Assembly: GCA_039197765.1 (NCBI GenBank)
Contig: JBCCTX010000014.1
Span: 1 to 48,527, forward strand
Source of the DNA: JBCCTX01 sp039197765
Lineage (GTDB): Bacteria > Bacteroidota > Bacteroidia > J057
Reading direction: 5' to 3'
Length of the DNA stretch: 48,527 nucleotides
This document shows, in pieces, positions 39,929-48,527 of this stretch. How positions within the stretch are numbered: the stretch's first letter is position 1; every line of letters starts with the position of its first letter. The notes under the pieces were generated by a model, which saw nothing but the letters and a program-made list of their open reading frames with translations, searched no databases and had not been told where the DNA came from. Position numbers and translations under genes: made by a program.

Positions 39929-40714
39929 ATGCATACTTACGCACACTGGCTATTGGAAATCAAAGATCACATAGCCTATTTGACACTCAATAGACCCTCT
40001 CAAAAGAATCGCATAGATACTATCACACTTACCGAATTAGGAGACATTACGCAAGTACTTGAGACCGACCCCGAGGTCTGGGTAGTAATTCTTCAAGCAA
40101 AAGGGGATGTTTTTTCAGCAGGGGTAGACGTGAGCTTAATTGGAAGCATGATGGGGCAGGACCTAGCTAGCTACCGGTCTTCCCTTAGGAACGCTCAGGC
40201 TTTTTTGGATGCCTTTGAAGCCCTGGAAAAGCCTACCATTGCCGCCTTACAGGGATATGTAGTCGGCGGAGGAATGATCCTGTTGCTTTGTTGTGATTTT
40301 CGTATAGCCGCTGAGAATGTCGTATTCCAACTGCCGGAGGTCAAGCGAAGCATTGGCGTAATAATGGGTACGCAACGCATCACGCGTACCATTGGGGTAA
40401 GTCGGACCAAGGAAATGGTGATGTTGGGAAAACCTGTTCATGCAGATATGGCCCTACAAATGGGCTTAGTCAATCAACTCGTTCCTTATGCCCAACTATC
40501 CGAGCAGACCCACAACTTCGCAAGGCAATTTCTGGAATTACCTCCATTAGCAGTAGGGTTGTGCAAAAAAATCATCAATGAGGGGCAATTCTTGGAACGG
40601 GCGGGTCAGGATTTGGAAATAGAAGCCCAGGCTGCCCTGTTGAAAACAGATGACTTTAAAGAGGCAATTTCGAGCTTCTTTGAAAAAAGGAAGCCCAATT
40701 TCCTGGGGAAATGA
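39929..40714 (+). CDS. Enoyl-CoA hydratase/isomerase family protein lacking one catalytic Glu
   Basis: 261 residues, crotonase fold. Seen: LTLNRPSQKNRIDTITLTEL, FSAGVDVSLIG (first oxyanion loop; F62-S63-A64-G65) and GYVVGGGMILLLCCDFRIAAE (second oxyanion loop). In true hydratases GGG is followed by x-Glu; here that position is I117. The second glutamate is kept (P136-E137), as in isomerases and other crotonases. It may therefore be an isomerase, hydrolase or other crotonase rather than a hydratase. It is 105 bases after the PyrR-like gene. An acyl-CoA dehydrogenase gene lies just beyond the next gene. Confidence 0.9.
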   Translation: MHTYAHWLLEIKDHIAYLTLNRPSQKNRIDTITLTELGDITQVLETDPEVWVVILQAKGDVFSAGVDVSLIGSMMGQDLASYRSSLRNAQAFLDAFEALEKPTIAALQGYVVGGGMILLLCCDFRIAAENVVFQLPEVKRSIGVIMGTQRITRTIGVSRTKEMVMLGKPVHADMALQMGLVNQLVPYAQLSEQTHNFARQFLELPPLAVGLCKKIINEGQFLERAGQDLEIEAQAALLKTDDFKEAISSFFEKRKPNFLGK

Positions 40715-40745
40715 TCAATCCACAGGAAATTTTCACAGGAAAACC

Positions 40746-41225
40746 TTAGCAGCATCCCGAGCCTGGGGAACAGGCTCCACCTTCTGGCAAAGAGGACAAT
40801 TGAGACAGTTGAATTTTGGGTTTGACCAACGGAGGGATGCATTGATCTTGAGCTAGGCAATTGGTAAACTGATTGATTAGCGAAAACCCCTCTGGATGTG
40901 CGGCTACTCCATATTTGCTAATAGTTTCTCCTTGATATTCTATTTCTACTTCCCAATCCCTTTCTAAGCCGAGTGTCTGCTCTGCAAGTTCAATAATTCC
41001 GAGCAACTTCTTGCTTCCCAAGCGATGGTCATAGTCCCCTGAATGCCAAAGCTGGAAGTTGATATGGTTTTCCTGCCGTTGAGTGCCCCCACAGTCAATA
41101 AAGTTTTTGGCGAGGCTGCCTATCTCAGTTACATGAAAATGTAGGGGAACCCAAGAACCATCGGGTAATTGAAACTTTAAGGTATCCAGGGTATGCAAGT
41201 GTTGTTTGATCGCCGATAGATTCAT
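40746..41225 (-). CDS. DUF6428-like protein with a cysteine-rich tail
   Basis: 159 residues from the Met at 41225 (MNLSAIKQHLHTLDTLKFQLPDG), which matches the start of relatives as I remember them; the longer frame to 41291 adds 22 residues without support. Seen: VPLHFHVTEIGSLAKNFIDCGGTQRQENHINFQLWHSGDYDHRL, then a second half, and a tail ACSPGSGCC. I recall this family in Bacteroidota, often near arsenic-resistance genes, and the HFH plus clustered Cys suggest metal or metalloid binding. No ars gene is next to it here, though the Cus-type efflux operon lies 2 kb away. Function unknown. Confidence 0.75.
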   Translation of the reverse strand: MNLSAIKQHLHTLDTLKFQLPDGSWVPLHFHVTEIGSLAKNFIDCGGTQRQENHINFQLWHSGDYDHRLGSKKLLGIIELAEQTLGLERDWEVEIEYQGETISKYGVAAHPEGFSLINQFTNCLAQDQCIPPLVKPKIQLSQLSSLPEGGACSPGSGCC

Positions 41226-41483
41226 ACGCTTTTTATTTGCAGGATGGAATACTTCCCATTTTTGATAGCAATGATAGATAAATTTCTTCAAAATACATTT
41301 CTTACTGTAGCCTGAAGCTCAAAAGGGTTAACAATGTTTAAATTTCTATGGCAAACTAAGGCAGCCTTTGGTAGATTAGGTCTACAACTCAAATTAAGGA
41401 AATTGAAAACAAGGGACTCGAAGATGGATTAGAAATAGCGTATCCCAGACTCTCGATAGTTCCCCTACCACAAATGATGACTT

Positions 41484-43112
41484 ATGTACACACATGAAGT
41501 ATTCAACCAATCCCCTGTGATTGACCAGCTCAATTTATATTCTATAGATCCTATTTTAAAACATATAGCTGGGAAGCAAGATATTTCATGGGCTGAGGGG
41601 CGATTGAGTGCCTATGGAGAAAAACTTGGCCAGCAAGAATGGATTCGGCGGGGTAAGCATGCCAACCAATATATCCCTCAATTTTTCCCGACCAATGAAA
41701 AGGGATTTCGCGTGGATGAGATAGTATTCCATCCTGCCTATCATGATTTGATGGCCTTAGCCACTGAATACCAGGTCCACAGTTTACCCTACACTACAGA
41801 AAGGCCTCATGCACATATTGTACGTTTCCTTCTCAACTTTTTGGACAATCAAAATGAAGCAGGTACCAATTGTCCGTTGACCATGACCTTTGCAGCTGTA
41901 CCGCCTTTGCAAAAATACTTTGTACAAGCTGAGGAGTGGATTCCCAAAATCTTAAACTCTGTGTATGATCCCGCTAATAAACCCTATTTTGAAAAGGAAG
42001 GATTGACCATTGGTATGGCCATGACCGAAAAACAGGGAGGGTCAGATGTGCGGGCAAACACTACCCAAGCGCAGTTGGAAGATTCGAATGGAGATGGTGA
42101 AATATATGCATTGACCGGGCACAAATGGTTTTGTTCTGCGCCTATGTGTGATGCCTTTTTGACCTTAGCACAAACAGAAACGGGACTTTCTTGCTTTCTG
42201 ATGCCAAGGTGGAAGCCCGATGGTACGAAAAATACTTTTCGGATTCAACGTCTCAAGGATAAGTTGGGCAATAAATCCAATGCTTCTAGCGAACTCGAAA
42301 TGGATAAGGCTTTTGCTTGGTTATTAGGTCCCGCAGGTAGAGGGGTCGCAACGATCATTGAGATGGTCGCATTGACCAGGTACGATTGTATGATTGGCTC
42401 TTCTTCGCTGATGCGAAGGGGATTGACAGAGGTATTGCAGCATATCAAACACCGATCTGTTTTTGGGAAGAAATTAATTGACCAACCCTTAATGCGGAAT
42501 GTGGTAGCAGATCTGTGCCTAGAGCTGGAAGCAGCCGTATTTATGACCTATCGCGCCGCACAATGTCTGGACGAGGCCAGCGAAAAAGCACAACAATTGC
42601 TACGAATCATTACTCCCATTGGGAAGTATTGGATTACCAAACGAGCTATTCCCTTCTTAGGTGAGGCTATGGAATGCTTAGGGGGAAATGGGTACATAGA
42701 AGACAATATATTGCCGCGTTTATATCGAGAAGCCCCTGTAAATGCAATCTGGGAAGGGAGTGGTAATGTGCAATGCCTAGACCTCATGAGAGTATTGAAG
42801 AAAAATCCCCAATTATTTCAGGTTCTCCAAGCCGATTTGCAGGCGTCCAAAGGAATGGTGGAGCGCTATGATCGATATGTAGATGCCTTCCTTAAGAATA
42901 TGGATCAATATACTTCTTCGGAGTTCTATGCTCGAACCTTTATGACGCAACTTGCCTTATGGGTTCAAGCATCTATGATGATACGGTTCGGTTCTCTTGA
43001 AAAGGCTAGCCTTTTCTGCGAGTCAAGGTTGAGCCAACACTCGTCTTACCAGTTTGGTATGCTAAGGAATGAGCCAGTGGTAGATCAGATTTTAGCGGAG
43101 TATATGTTTTGA
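41484..43112 (+). CDS. Acyl-CoA dehydrogenase, AidB/isovaleryl-CoA dehydrogenase-like
   Basis: 542 residues, the size of the AidB branch rather than the 380-400 of classical acyl-CoA dehydrogenases. FAD enzyme that oxidises an acyl-CoA thioester and passes electrons to ETF. Seen: MTFAAVPPLQKYF, GMAMTEKQGGSDVRANTT (FAD-binding TE-x-x-GSD), LTGHKWFCSAPMCDAFLTLAQ, HIKHRSVFGKKLIDQPLMRNVVADL, and the C-terminal LGGNGYIEDNILPRLYREAPVNAIWEGSGNV with the likely catalytic Glu. It is probably involved in branched-chain acyl-CoA or fatty acid breakdown. The Fe-S pair at 369-2981 could be the route of its electrons to menaquinone; that link is inference. Confidence 0.95.
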   Translation: MYTHEVFNQSPVIDQLNLYSIDPILKHIAGKQDISWAEGRLSAYGEKLGQQEWIRRGKHANQYIPQFFPTNEKGFRVDEIVFHPAYHDLMALATEYQVHSLPYTTERPHAHIVRFLLNFLDNQNEAGTNCPLTMTFAAVPPLQKYFVQAEEWIPKILNSVYDPANKPYFEKEGLTIGMAMTEKQGGSDVRANTTQAQLEDSNGDGEIYALTGHKWFCSAPMCDAFLTLAQTETGLSCFLMPRWKPDGTKNTFRIQRLKDKLGNKSNASSELEMDKAFAWLLGPAGRGVATIIEMVALTRYDCMIGSSSLMRRGLTEVLQHIKHRSVFGKKLIDQPLMRNVVADLCLELEAAVFMTYRAAQCLDEASEKAQQLLRIITPIGKYWITKRAIPFLGEAMECLGGNGYIEDNILPRLYREAPVNAIWEGSGNVQCLDLMRVLKKNPQLFQVLQADLQASKGMVERYDRYVDAFLKNMDQYTSSEFYARTFMTQLALWVQASMMIRFGSLEKASLFCESRLSQHSSYQFGMLRNEPVVDQILAEYMF

Positions 43113-43277
43113 GGACTGAAGTCAAAGCGTATAGATAGCGAATAAATGCTATTTATTCTGGGAGAAGACAAAAAATGAAATTTCTAGTATACCCCCTTGC
43201 AGGCCTGGAATTGTACGTCAAAGAAAGGGGCTGGTGGATGATAACCAAGTAAAAACGAGTAGCATAAAAACATGCCC

Positions 43278-45035
43278 TTATTTTACCTCTCCTGTCACAC
43301 TTCCGCAGGTCAACATTTCCTCTCCAAAATAGGGATTGCGAATGGACTCCTCACGGCTCAGCCAATCTGCTCCTTTGAACTCAAAAGCCATAGGGCAGTG
43401 CTGAATATATAGTGTATCAGAGGTCGGAAGGGTCTGAACCACCTCAATGAGACGGTTGGACAACCCCTCAAAAGCTACTCGCTGCTGGGCTAGCTCTTCG
43501 GTCTCGGCAATGGCTTGCGCATTTTTTTCCAAGAACATTCGACTTTTCTCCCAAAAACTTTCAGCCTCCCTACCTGGAGAGACTTGGGAGAATTCAGTAA
43601 GCCGGGAAAGGAAGCTATTAGCAGCCTTTTGGGCGGATGTAGGATTTGAACCTACAAATGTATTCTTCAACGCGAGGTATTCCTCAACCAAGCCTTCCAA
43701 CTGCTGTTGGAAATCAGCTGATACAGCTAGCTTCTCTGGACTTTCTATTGGTTGATCCTTGACACTCACCCATTGGTTCATCATACTGCGCTGGTTGTTG
43801 AGTTGCGCTGCTGCATCTATGGCAAAACTGCCTTGGCTCACTACTTCGTCCCCAGCGTTAAGGCCAGATTCAATGACATAGAATTCTCCTTTTCGTTCGC
43901 CCAGTAAAACTTCTGTATAGCGATAGGAAGGAATCGCCGCATCCTGGACTTTTACATATACGACAGAGCGTTTCCCCGTCCATAAGATTGCTGATTTGGG
44001 AACGAGGAGTTGGGTTTCAGTGGTGGTAGAACCTGTAGAGGCTTGGATTTGACCCTGGATAAACATCTCAGGCTTCAGCTTACCGTTGGGATTGGCGAAA
44101 TCTCCTCGAACCGAAGCTACACGGGTTTGCGGGTGTATAACGGGATCAATGAAATTGACAGTTGTCATGTAGTCTTGGTTGGGTAGGGCTGAGACTGAAA
44201 ACTGAACTTGGTCTCCTAGCTGGATAAATCGTACATCTTCTTCATAGGCATCAAACACCACCCAAACCTTTTGCAAGTTGATGACTTCGAAGAGGGAGGC
44301 CCCTTGTTCCAAATGATCTCCCTCCGAAGCCAGCCTTTTACTCACCACACCCGCTACATCCGCCTGCAAGTCAAAGGTTTCCTGTATTGTTCCTGCTTTT
44401 TCAATTTGATCGATTTGCGACTGTGGAATTTTCCAATTGATCAGTTTCCTCCGAGCAGCTTCCAATAGCCTGGGATTAAGGCTTTTTAGTTTTGCAGCTT
44501 CTAGCAACTCCTTTTGGGCTGTCACAAACTCTGGAGCGTATAGGCGCGCAATTTTCTGCCCTTTTCGGACCGTTTCCCCTTCAAAGGAAATATACAGTTT
44601 TTCAATCCTACCAGGAATATGGGTAACCTGATTGGCGCTTAAGCGTTCGTCCGCTTGAATCTTTCCCGATAGCGTAAGAGCCTTTCTTGGGCTAGATACA
44701 TTGGTATTTCCTACAATATAGGTCTCAATTTGGGCCAATTTAACCGCTTCCAGTGTCATTTTCATTACAAGTGGATCCGTAGATGTATTTTCCTCAAGGG
44801 GGATCAAATCCATTCCGCATATGGGACAGTCTCCTGACGTATTTTGTCGAATTTGTGGGTGCATAGAACAGGTCCATACCTCATGGGCATCAGACAGGTG
44901 AACGTGGCTCTCCTCATGATCATTATGTCTAGGATTGGGCGAATTAAATAGTAAGTACCCCAATCCTATCCCCATAGTTATCGCTATAAACAGCCCAACC
45001 ACAGCAAATAAAGGTCTTATCTGTATGTTTCTCAT
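43278..45035 (-). CDS. CusB-like periplasmic adaptor of an RND metal efflux pump, with HMBD and DUF3347-like ends
   Basis: 585 residues from the Met at 45035, 16 bases after the outer-membrane gene stops; the frame is open to 45107 but that part overlaps the upstream gene. An N-terminal membrane anchor (about 8-30) and a His-rich stretch (37-51) are followed by a heavy-metal-binding domain WTCSMHPQ-x8-CPICGMDLIP (C56, M58, H59, C70, C73, M75). Then comes the HlyD-type adaptor (barrel-sandwich and beta-barrel, about 95-400). The C-terminal 150 residues are DUF3347-like, ending YIQHCPMAFEFKGADWLSREE and NPYFGEEMLTCGSV. It joins the inner pump to the TolC-like channel and probably hands over Cu(I) or Ag(I). 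Last gene of the operon. Confidence 0.94.
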   Translation of the reverse strand: MRNIQIRPLFAVVGLFIAITMGIGLGYLLFNSPNPRHNDHEESHVHLSDAHEVWTCSMHPQIRQNTSGDCPICGMDLIPLEENTSTDPLVMKMTLEAVKLAQIETYIVGNTNVSSPRKALTLSGKIQADERLSANQVTHIPGRIEKLYISFEGETVRKGQKIARLYAPEFVTAQKELLEAAKLKSLNPRLLEAARRKLINWKIPQSQIDQIEKAGTIQETFDLQADVAGVVSKRLASEGDHLEQGASLFEVINLQKVWVVFDAYEEDVRFIQLGDQVQFSVSALPNQDYMTTVNFIDPVIHPQTRVASVRGDFANPNGKLKPEMFIQGQIQASTGSTTTETQLLVPKSAILWTGKRSVVYVKVQDAAIPSYRYTEVLLGERKGEFYVIESGLNAGDEVVSQGSFAIDAAAQLNNQRSMMNQWVSVKDQPIESPEKLAVSADFQQQLEGLVEEYLALKNTFVGSNPTSAQKAANSFLSRLTEFSQVSPGREAESFWEKSRMFLEKNAQAIAETEELAQQRVAFEGLSNRLIEVVQTLPTSDTLYIQHCPMAFEFKGADWLSREESIRNPYFGEEMLTCGSVTGEVK

Positions 45036-45051
45036 ATCTTTTCCTTGTTTC

Positions 45052-46284
45052 TTATCTAATAATCCCCTGATAGGTATGGATCTCCGCCCTAGCCTTGTGA
45101 CTTTCAACTACTGCTTCCACGAGTTTGAGTTCATAGCTTAACAAGTCCCTTTCTAATCGCAATAATTCATCAAAGCCCTTTCCCTGATTGCTATAATCTA
45201 TTTGTAAGATTTCAATAGCAGATTGGGTTAGTTCGATCTGCTGTATATAATGTTCATACTTGAGTCTGGCACTTTCATGGTCTACGCGGGCCTGCTCCAT
45301 CCGAGAATCGAAAAGCGATTGTACCTGCGCTTTTTGGGATTCAAGCGCCTTGATTTTAAGCTGTTCTTCTCTTTGCTTAGCTCGGTATTTTTCTCGGAAT
45401 ATAGGCACCGAAATTTGAGCCTGGATTTGGAGTGCATCCCGACCATTATTTACCGGTGAAGCATCGCTTCGTGGATCGATTAGGATGTAGTCCATACCAA
45501 TTCCCAACGTTGGTTTCCCAGCCTGAGTATTTACGACAAGCGATCGCTTGGCCACTGCTTGTTTTTGGGAGAATATCCTCAATTCAGGATGAATAGTTGT
45601 TGGTAAGGTATCTTCCAGGATAGGAAGATCTGCAAAGGGAAGATCTGAGGCAAGACTAACTTCCGTTTCAAGTGGTCGGTATAAAAGCTGATTGATCACT
45701 GCCAGCGGTTTCCTCCTTTTTAGGGTCAAAATGTTGAGTTCCTGTCTATATTCCTGGAGGGCTAGATCAATCTGCAGTACCTCTGCAAGCGTTGTTTTGC
45801 CACTTTCTACCCTGCTCTCTGCAATGCGTTTGAGTGCCGTGAGCAGCGTAATATTCTCCTGTGTCAATGATCTGGAGGCCTCTAACTCGTATAGGTTGAA
45901 ATAGGCAGTTTGGATTTGGTAATATATTTCTAGTTCGTGGGCAGCAATTTGCCCCTGGCTTACCTTCGCCTTAGAAAGAGCAAGTGTTTTATTTGCTTCG
46001 AGGGTTCCGAACCAAGGAAAGCGCTGAGAGGCGCTCAAACGCCCTCGCTGAGCTCCAACACGGGTTTCGATGGGGGAGAGAAAGGCTCCAACGCCTACTT
46101 GAGGCTGAGGCAGTTGGCTTACTTGTGGAACTTGTTCCAATGCTACCTGATATTCTTGCCTAAGGGCTTCCAGGGCAGGATTCGCCTTCAGCGCTGAATC
46201 AAATAATGCGCGAGGAGTTTGGGAAAATGCGGTAAATAAGCTTCCCATATACAATATTCCGATGAAGGTTATCATATTTTTCAT
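45052..46284 (-). CDS. TolC/CusC-like outer membrane efflux channel
   Basis: 410 residues with a signal peptide (cleavage near Ser21-Gln22). Outer membrane factor family: two similar helical repeats with strands (LFDSALKANPALEALRQEY, SASQRFPWFGTLEANKTLAL; later SLVVNTQAGKPTLGIGMDYI and IQAQISVPIFREKYRAK), and a long coiled-coil before the end. It exports substrate from the RND pump across the outer membrane. Its ATG overlaps the stop of the pump gene by one base (TAATG), which indicates translational coupling. Confidence 0.95.
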   Translation of the reverse strand: MKNMITFIGILYMGSLFTAFSQTPRALFDSALKANPALEALRQEYQVALEQVPQVSQLPQPQVGVGAFLSPIETRVGAQRGRLSASQRFPWFGTLEANKTLALSKAKVSQGQIAAHELEIYYQIQTAYFNLYELEASRSLTQENITLLTALKRIAESRVESGKTTLAEVLQIDLALQEYRQELNILTLKRRKPLAVINQLLYRPLETEVSLASDLPFADLPILEDTLPTTIHPELRIFSQKQAVAKRSLVVNTQAGKPTLGIGMDYILIDPRSDASPVNNGRDALQIQAQISVPIFREKYRAKQREEQLKIKALESQKAQVQSLFDSRMEQARVDHESARLKYEHYIQQIELTQSAIEILQIDYSNQGKGFDELLRLERDLLSYELKLVEAVVESHKARAEIHTYQGIIR

Positions 46285-48527
46285 TACGGTATTTCTTTTG
46301 CGTGACCTATTCTCTTAATTCTCCATTCCTGCCACATAGAATATAGAATAGGTACTGTGAATAGGGTTATACTTTGGAAAACCATCCCTCCAAATGTGGG
46401 AATGGCCATAGGAATCATAATTTCAGCTCCTCTACCAGTAGAGGTAAGTATTGGCAGTAAGGCTATAAGGGTGGTTGCGGTGGTCATCATAGCGGGTCTC
46501 ACCCGTCTCATCCCTCCAATGATAACTGCTTCCCGAATTTCGGTTACCGTCTGAGGCTTCTTGGAACGAAAACTGTCTCTTAAAAAGGTTGCCACCAGGA
46601 CCCCATCATCAGTTGCAATGCCAAATAGTGCCAGAAAGCCTACCCATACAGCTACACTTAGGTTGATGGGGTGTATTTGAAACACTTCTCGCATACTGCT
46701 CCCCAAGAGCTCAAAGTTGAGAAACCAAGCTTGATCATATAGGCCAATCATGAGAAACCCTCCAGTGAAGGCCACGATGATCCCACTGAAGACCATAAAG
46801 GATATGGCTACAGAGCGAAACTGGAGGTATAGAATGAGAAAAATGAGAACCAAGGCCATGGGGATGACGATGGCCAGACGCTTATTAGCTCGAACTTGCT
46901 GTTCATACGTTCCGGCAAAGCGGTAGCTGAGGCCGCTAGGAATGGATAGATCTCCTTCAGCTATTTTCTGCTCAAGGTAGCGTCGAGCATTTTCAACAAC
47001 TTCTACTTCAGAGTAGGTACGTTCTTTATCAAATAATACATAGCCTACCAAAAATCCGTCCTCGCTCTTGATAGATTGAGGCCCTTGTTCATAAGTAATA
47101 TCAACCAAATCTCCCAACGGAATATGTATCCCCTTGGGAGTACTTACATACATCCGTTTGAGTAATTCAGGGTCATCCCGCAATTCCCTAGGGTACCTGA
47201 CCCGTATGGAATAGCGTTCTCGTCCTTCTACAGTAGTGCTGAGCTTCATTCCTCCTACTGCTGCTTGTATATAGCGTTGCACATCTTCTACGCGTAGCCC
47301 ATATCGACTGATCGATTTTCGATTAATTTTTATCAGTACATAGGGTTTTCCCACGATTCGTTCCGCGAATACTGTAGCATCCTGTACTCCCTCTACAGCA
47401 CCTAAATATTGTGCTAGAATGCGTCCAAAATCCTCAATAGAAGCTAAATCTGTACCTTGGACCTTGATCCCCATTGGGGAACGCATCCCTGATTGGAGCA
47501 TGACCAGGCGCGTCTGAATCGGTTGTAGTTTGGGGGCGGAGGTTACGCCTGGAAGGCGCGTAGCACGGACAATTTCCTCCCAGATATCCTCAGGATCTTG
47601 GATGTGTTCTCGCCATTGCCTGTAGTACCTTCCACTAGGATCGGGAATGAGTTCCCCCGTTGAAGTCCTTCGATAGGAGGAGGTCTGGGGGTCATAGGAA
47701 AATCGGATTCTCCTACCTTTTTCATCCGTTTTAAATTCTGACTTGTACAAGATGATATTTTCATACATGGAGATTGGAGCTGGATCAAGCGAACTTTCGA
47801 CACGTCCTGCTTTTCCTACCACACTTTCTACCTCAGGTATGGCTGTCACTGCCATATCTAAAACCTGGAGGTTCTGTAGGCTTGCTTGCATACCAGTATG
47901 GGGCATAGCCGTTGGCATCAGTAAATAAGAACCTTCCGCTAGGGGAGGCATGAACTCCTCGCCTGTATTTCTCCAAACTCTAACAGCAAGGAGTATTAAG
48001 AGTCCAATGAGCCCAAAGAAGAGAAATTTATACTGGAGTAAAACCCGTAAAATGGAAGAATAATACTGGATGAGTAGGGAAAAGAAACCGAGTAAAAGAG
48101 CGATCATTCCTCCAACAAAGAGAAAATTCAGGAAGAGGGTCTTTGAAACCCCAAGGGGTACCCACATTCGGGCGAGAAAAAAGGTGATCAACCCTCCATA
48201 AAGGGTAATTTTAATCTGTCTCATTCGAGCCTTCCTGGATGGGAGCCTTTTTTCCATCCAAGTTTCCAAAACCCCGATACTTCCCAATAGGAGTAAGGAT
48301 ATCCCATAAGGTAGAGGAAGAAAATTTAGTAAGATAGCCCCTGCAATGAGTAGCAAACCATTTCCAATATAGGACCAAATATTTTTTCCCATTTTAAGAG
48401 AGAAAAGAGAGTGAGCCAGGGTAGGGAGAAAGGTTAGGACGATAATGATTGAGGCAATAAGGGCGAAGCTTTTGGTGTAGGCAAGGGGCCTGAAGAGCTT
48501 CCCTTCCGCGGCTTCCATGGTAAAAAC
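46284..48527 (-). CDS. CusA/CzcA-like heavy-metal RND efflux pump (5' end cut by the window)
   Basis: The last 747 codons of a protein that should be about 1050-1250 residues; the frame stays open to the window edge (VFTMEAAEGKLFRPLAYTKSFA is the start of the second pseudo-repeat half region), so the true start lies outside. Seen: EFMPPLAEGSYLLMPTAMPHTGM, the porter-domain segments SGMRSPMGIKVQG and VQRYIQAAVGG, and the membrane segment GFLALFGIATDDGVLVATFL with the proton-relay Asp residues. GMRRVRPAMMTTATTLIALLPIL is typical of the heavy-metal branch. The Met-rich segments and partner domains favour Cu(I)/Ag(I) over Zn/Co, but that is inference. First known gene of the operon cusA-cusC-cusB. 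Confidence 0.95.
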   Translation of the reverse strand, partial: VFTMEAAEGKLFRPLAYTKSFALIASIIIVLTFLPTLAHSLFSLKMGKNIWSYIGNGLLLIAGAILLNFLPLPYGISLLLLGSIGVLETWMEKRLPSRKARMRQIKITLYGGLITFFLARMWVPLGVSKTLFLNFLFVGGMIALLLGFFSLLIQYYSSILRVLLQYKFLFFGLIGLLILLAVRVWRNTGEEFMPPLAEGSYLLMPTAMPHTGMQASLQNLQVLDMAVTAIPEVESVVGKAGRVESSLDPAPISMYENIILYKSEFKTDEKGRRIRFSYDPQTSSYRRTSTGELIPDPSGRYYRQWREHIQDPEDIWEEIVRATRLPGVTSAPKLQPIQTRLVMLQSGMRSPMGIKVQGTDLASIEDFGRILAQYLGAVEGVQDATVFAERIVGKPYVLIKINRKSISRYGLRVEDVQRYIQAAVGGMKLSTTVEGRERYSIRVRYPRELRDDPELLKRMYVSTPKGIHIPLGDLVDITYEQGPQSIKSEDGFLVGYVLFDKERTYSEVEVVENARRYLEQKIAEGDLSIPSGLSYRFAGTYEQQVRANKRLAIVIPMALVLIFLILYLQFRSVAISFMVFSGIIVAFTGGFLMIGLYDQAWFLNFELLGSSMREVFQIHPINLSVAVWVGFLALFGIATDDGVLVATFLRDSFRSKKPQTVTEIREAVIIGGMRRVRPAMMTTATTLIALLPILTSTGRGAEIMIPMAIPTFGGMVFQSITLFTVPILYSMWQEWRIKRIGHAKEIP

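Overview
The window is chromosomal DNA from a member of the Bacteroidota. The main signs are promoters of the TTTG-N20-TAnnTTTG type (clearest before rplS and before a tRNA-like gene), a near absence of Shine-Dalgarno sequences, RpoB/RpoC of the Bacteroidota type, a PorE-like protein, a protein with a type IX secretion (T9SS) C-terminal domain, and a Kdo transferase, which implies a Gram-negative envelope. Order and genus cannot be fixed by eye. No phage, insertion sequence, CRISPR array or plasmid gene was seen.

Layout. 1-9.5 kb: tRNA-Phe; a split membrane Fe-S oxidoreductase pair resembling ETF:menaquinone oxidoreductase; a monothiol thioredoxin-fold protein; a CotH-like secreted protein; aspS; a lipoprotein with a formylglycine-generating-enzyme active site; two small secreted proteins. 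9.5-14.5 kb: queE, folD, ilvE, a small secreted protein and waaA, all on the minus strand. 14.6-18.9 kb: a nucleotide-sugar module (DegT aminotransferase, UDP-glucose dehydrogenase, UDP-glucuronate decarboxylase, RmlC). 18.8-23.6 kb, minus strand: purM, porE-like, mlaE and a YugP-like membrane protease.

23.9-39.2 kb: a Leu-like tRNA gene with a giant variable arm and an unexpected GTC anticodon triplet (minus strand), then on the plus strand an Lrp/AsnC regulator, trmD, rplS and the ancient information-processing block tRNA-Thr-Tyr-Gly-Thr, tuf, tRNA-Trp, secE, nusG, rplKAJL, rpoB, rpoC, closed by a strong terminator. The four-tRNA-tuf order matches the thrU-tyrU-glyT-thrT-tufB order of E. 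coli. 39.3-43.1 kb: a PyrR-like phosphoribosyltransferase, an enoyl-CoA hydratase family protein, a DUF6428-like protein and an AidB-like acyl-CoA dehydrogenase. 43.3 kb to the end, minus strand: a CusB-CusC-CusA-like Cu(I)/Ag(I) efflux operon, with cusA cut by the window edge.

Most genes are ordinary housekeeping genes. The strongest unusual signal is the tRNA-like gene at 23910-24018, which has its own consensus promoter and terminator. Next come intergenic elements built of 7-base tandem repeats around a CTTTGA/TCAAAG hairpin (three copies, each at the 3' end of genes), a CTD-only secreted mini-protein, and a lipoprotein that keeps the two catalytic cysteines of formylglycine-generating enzyme.
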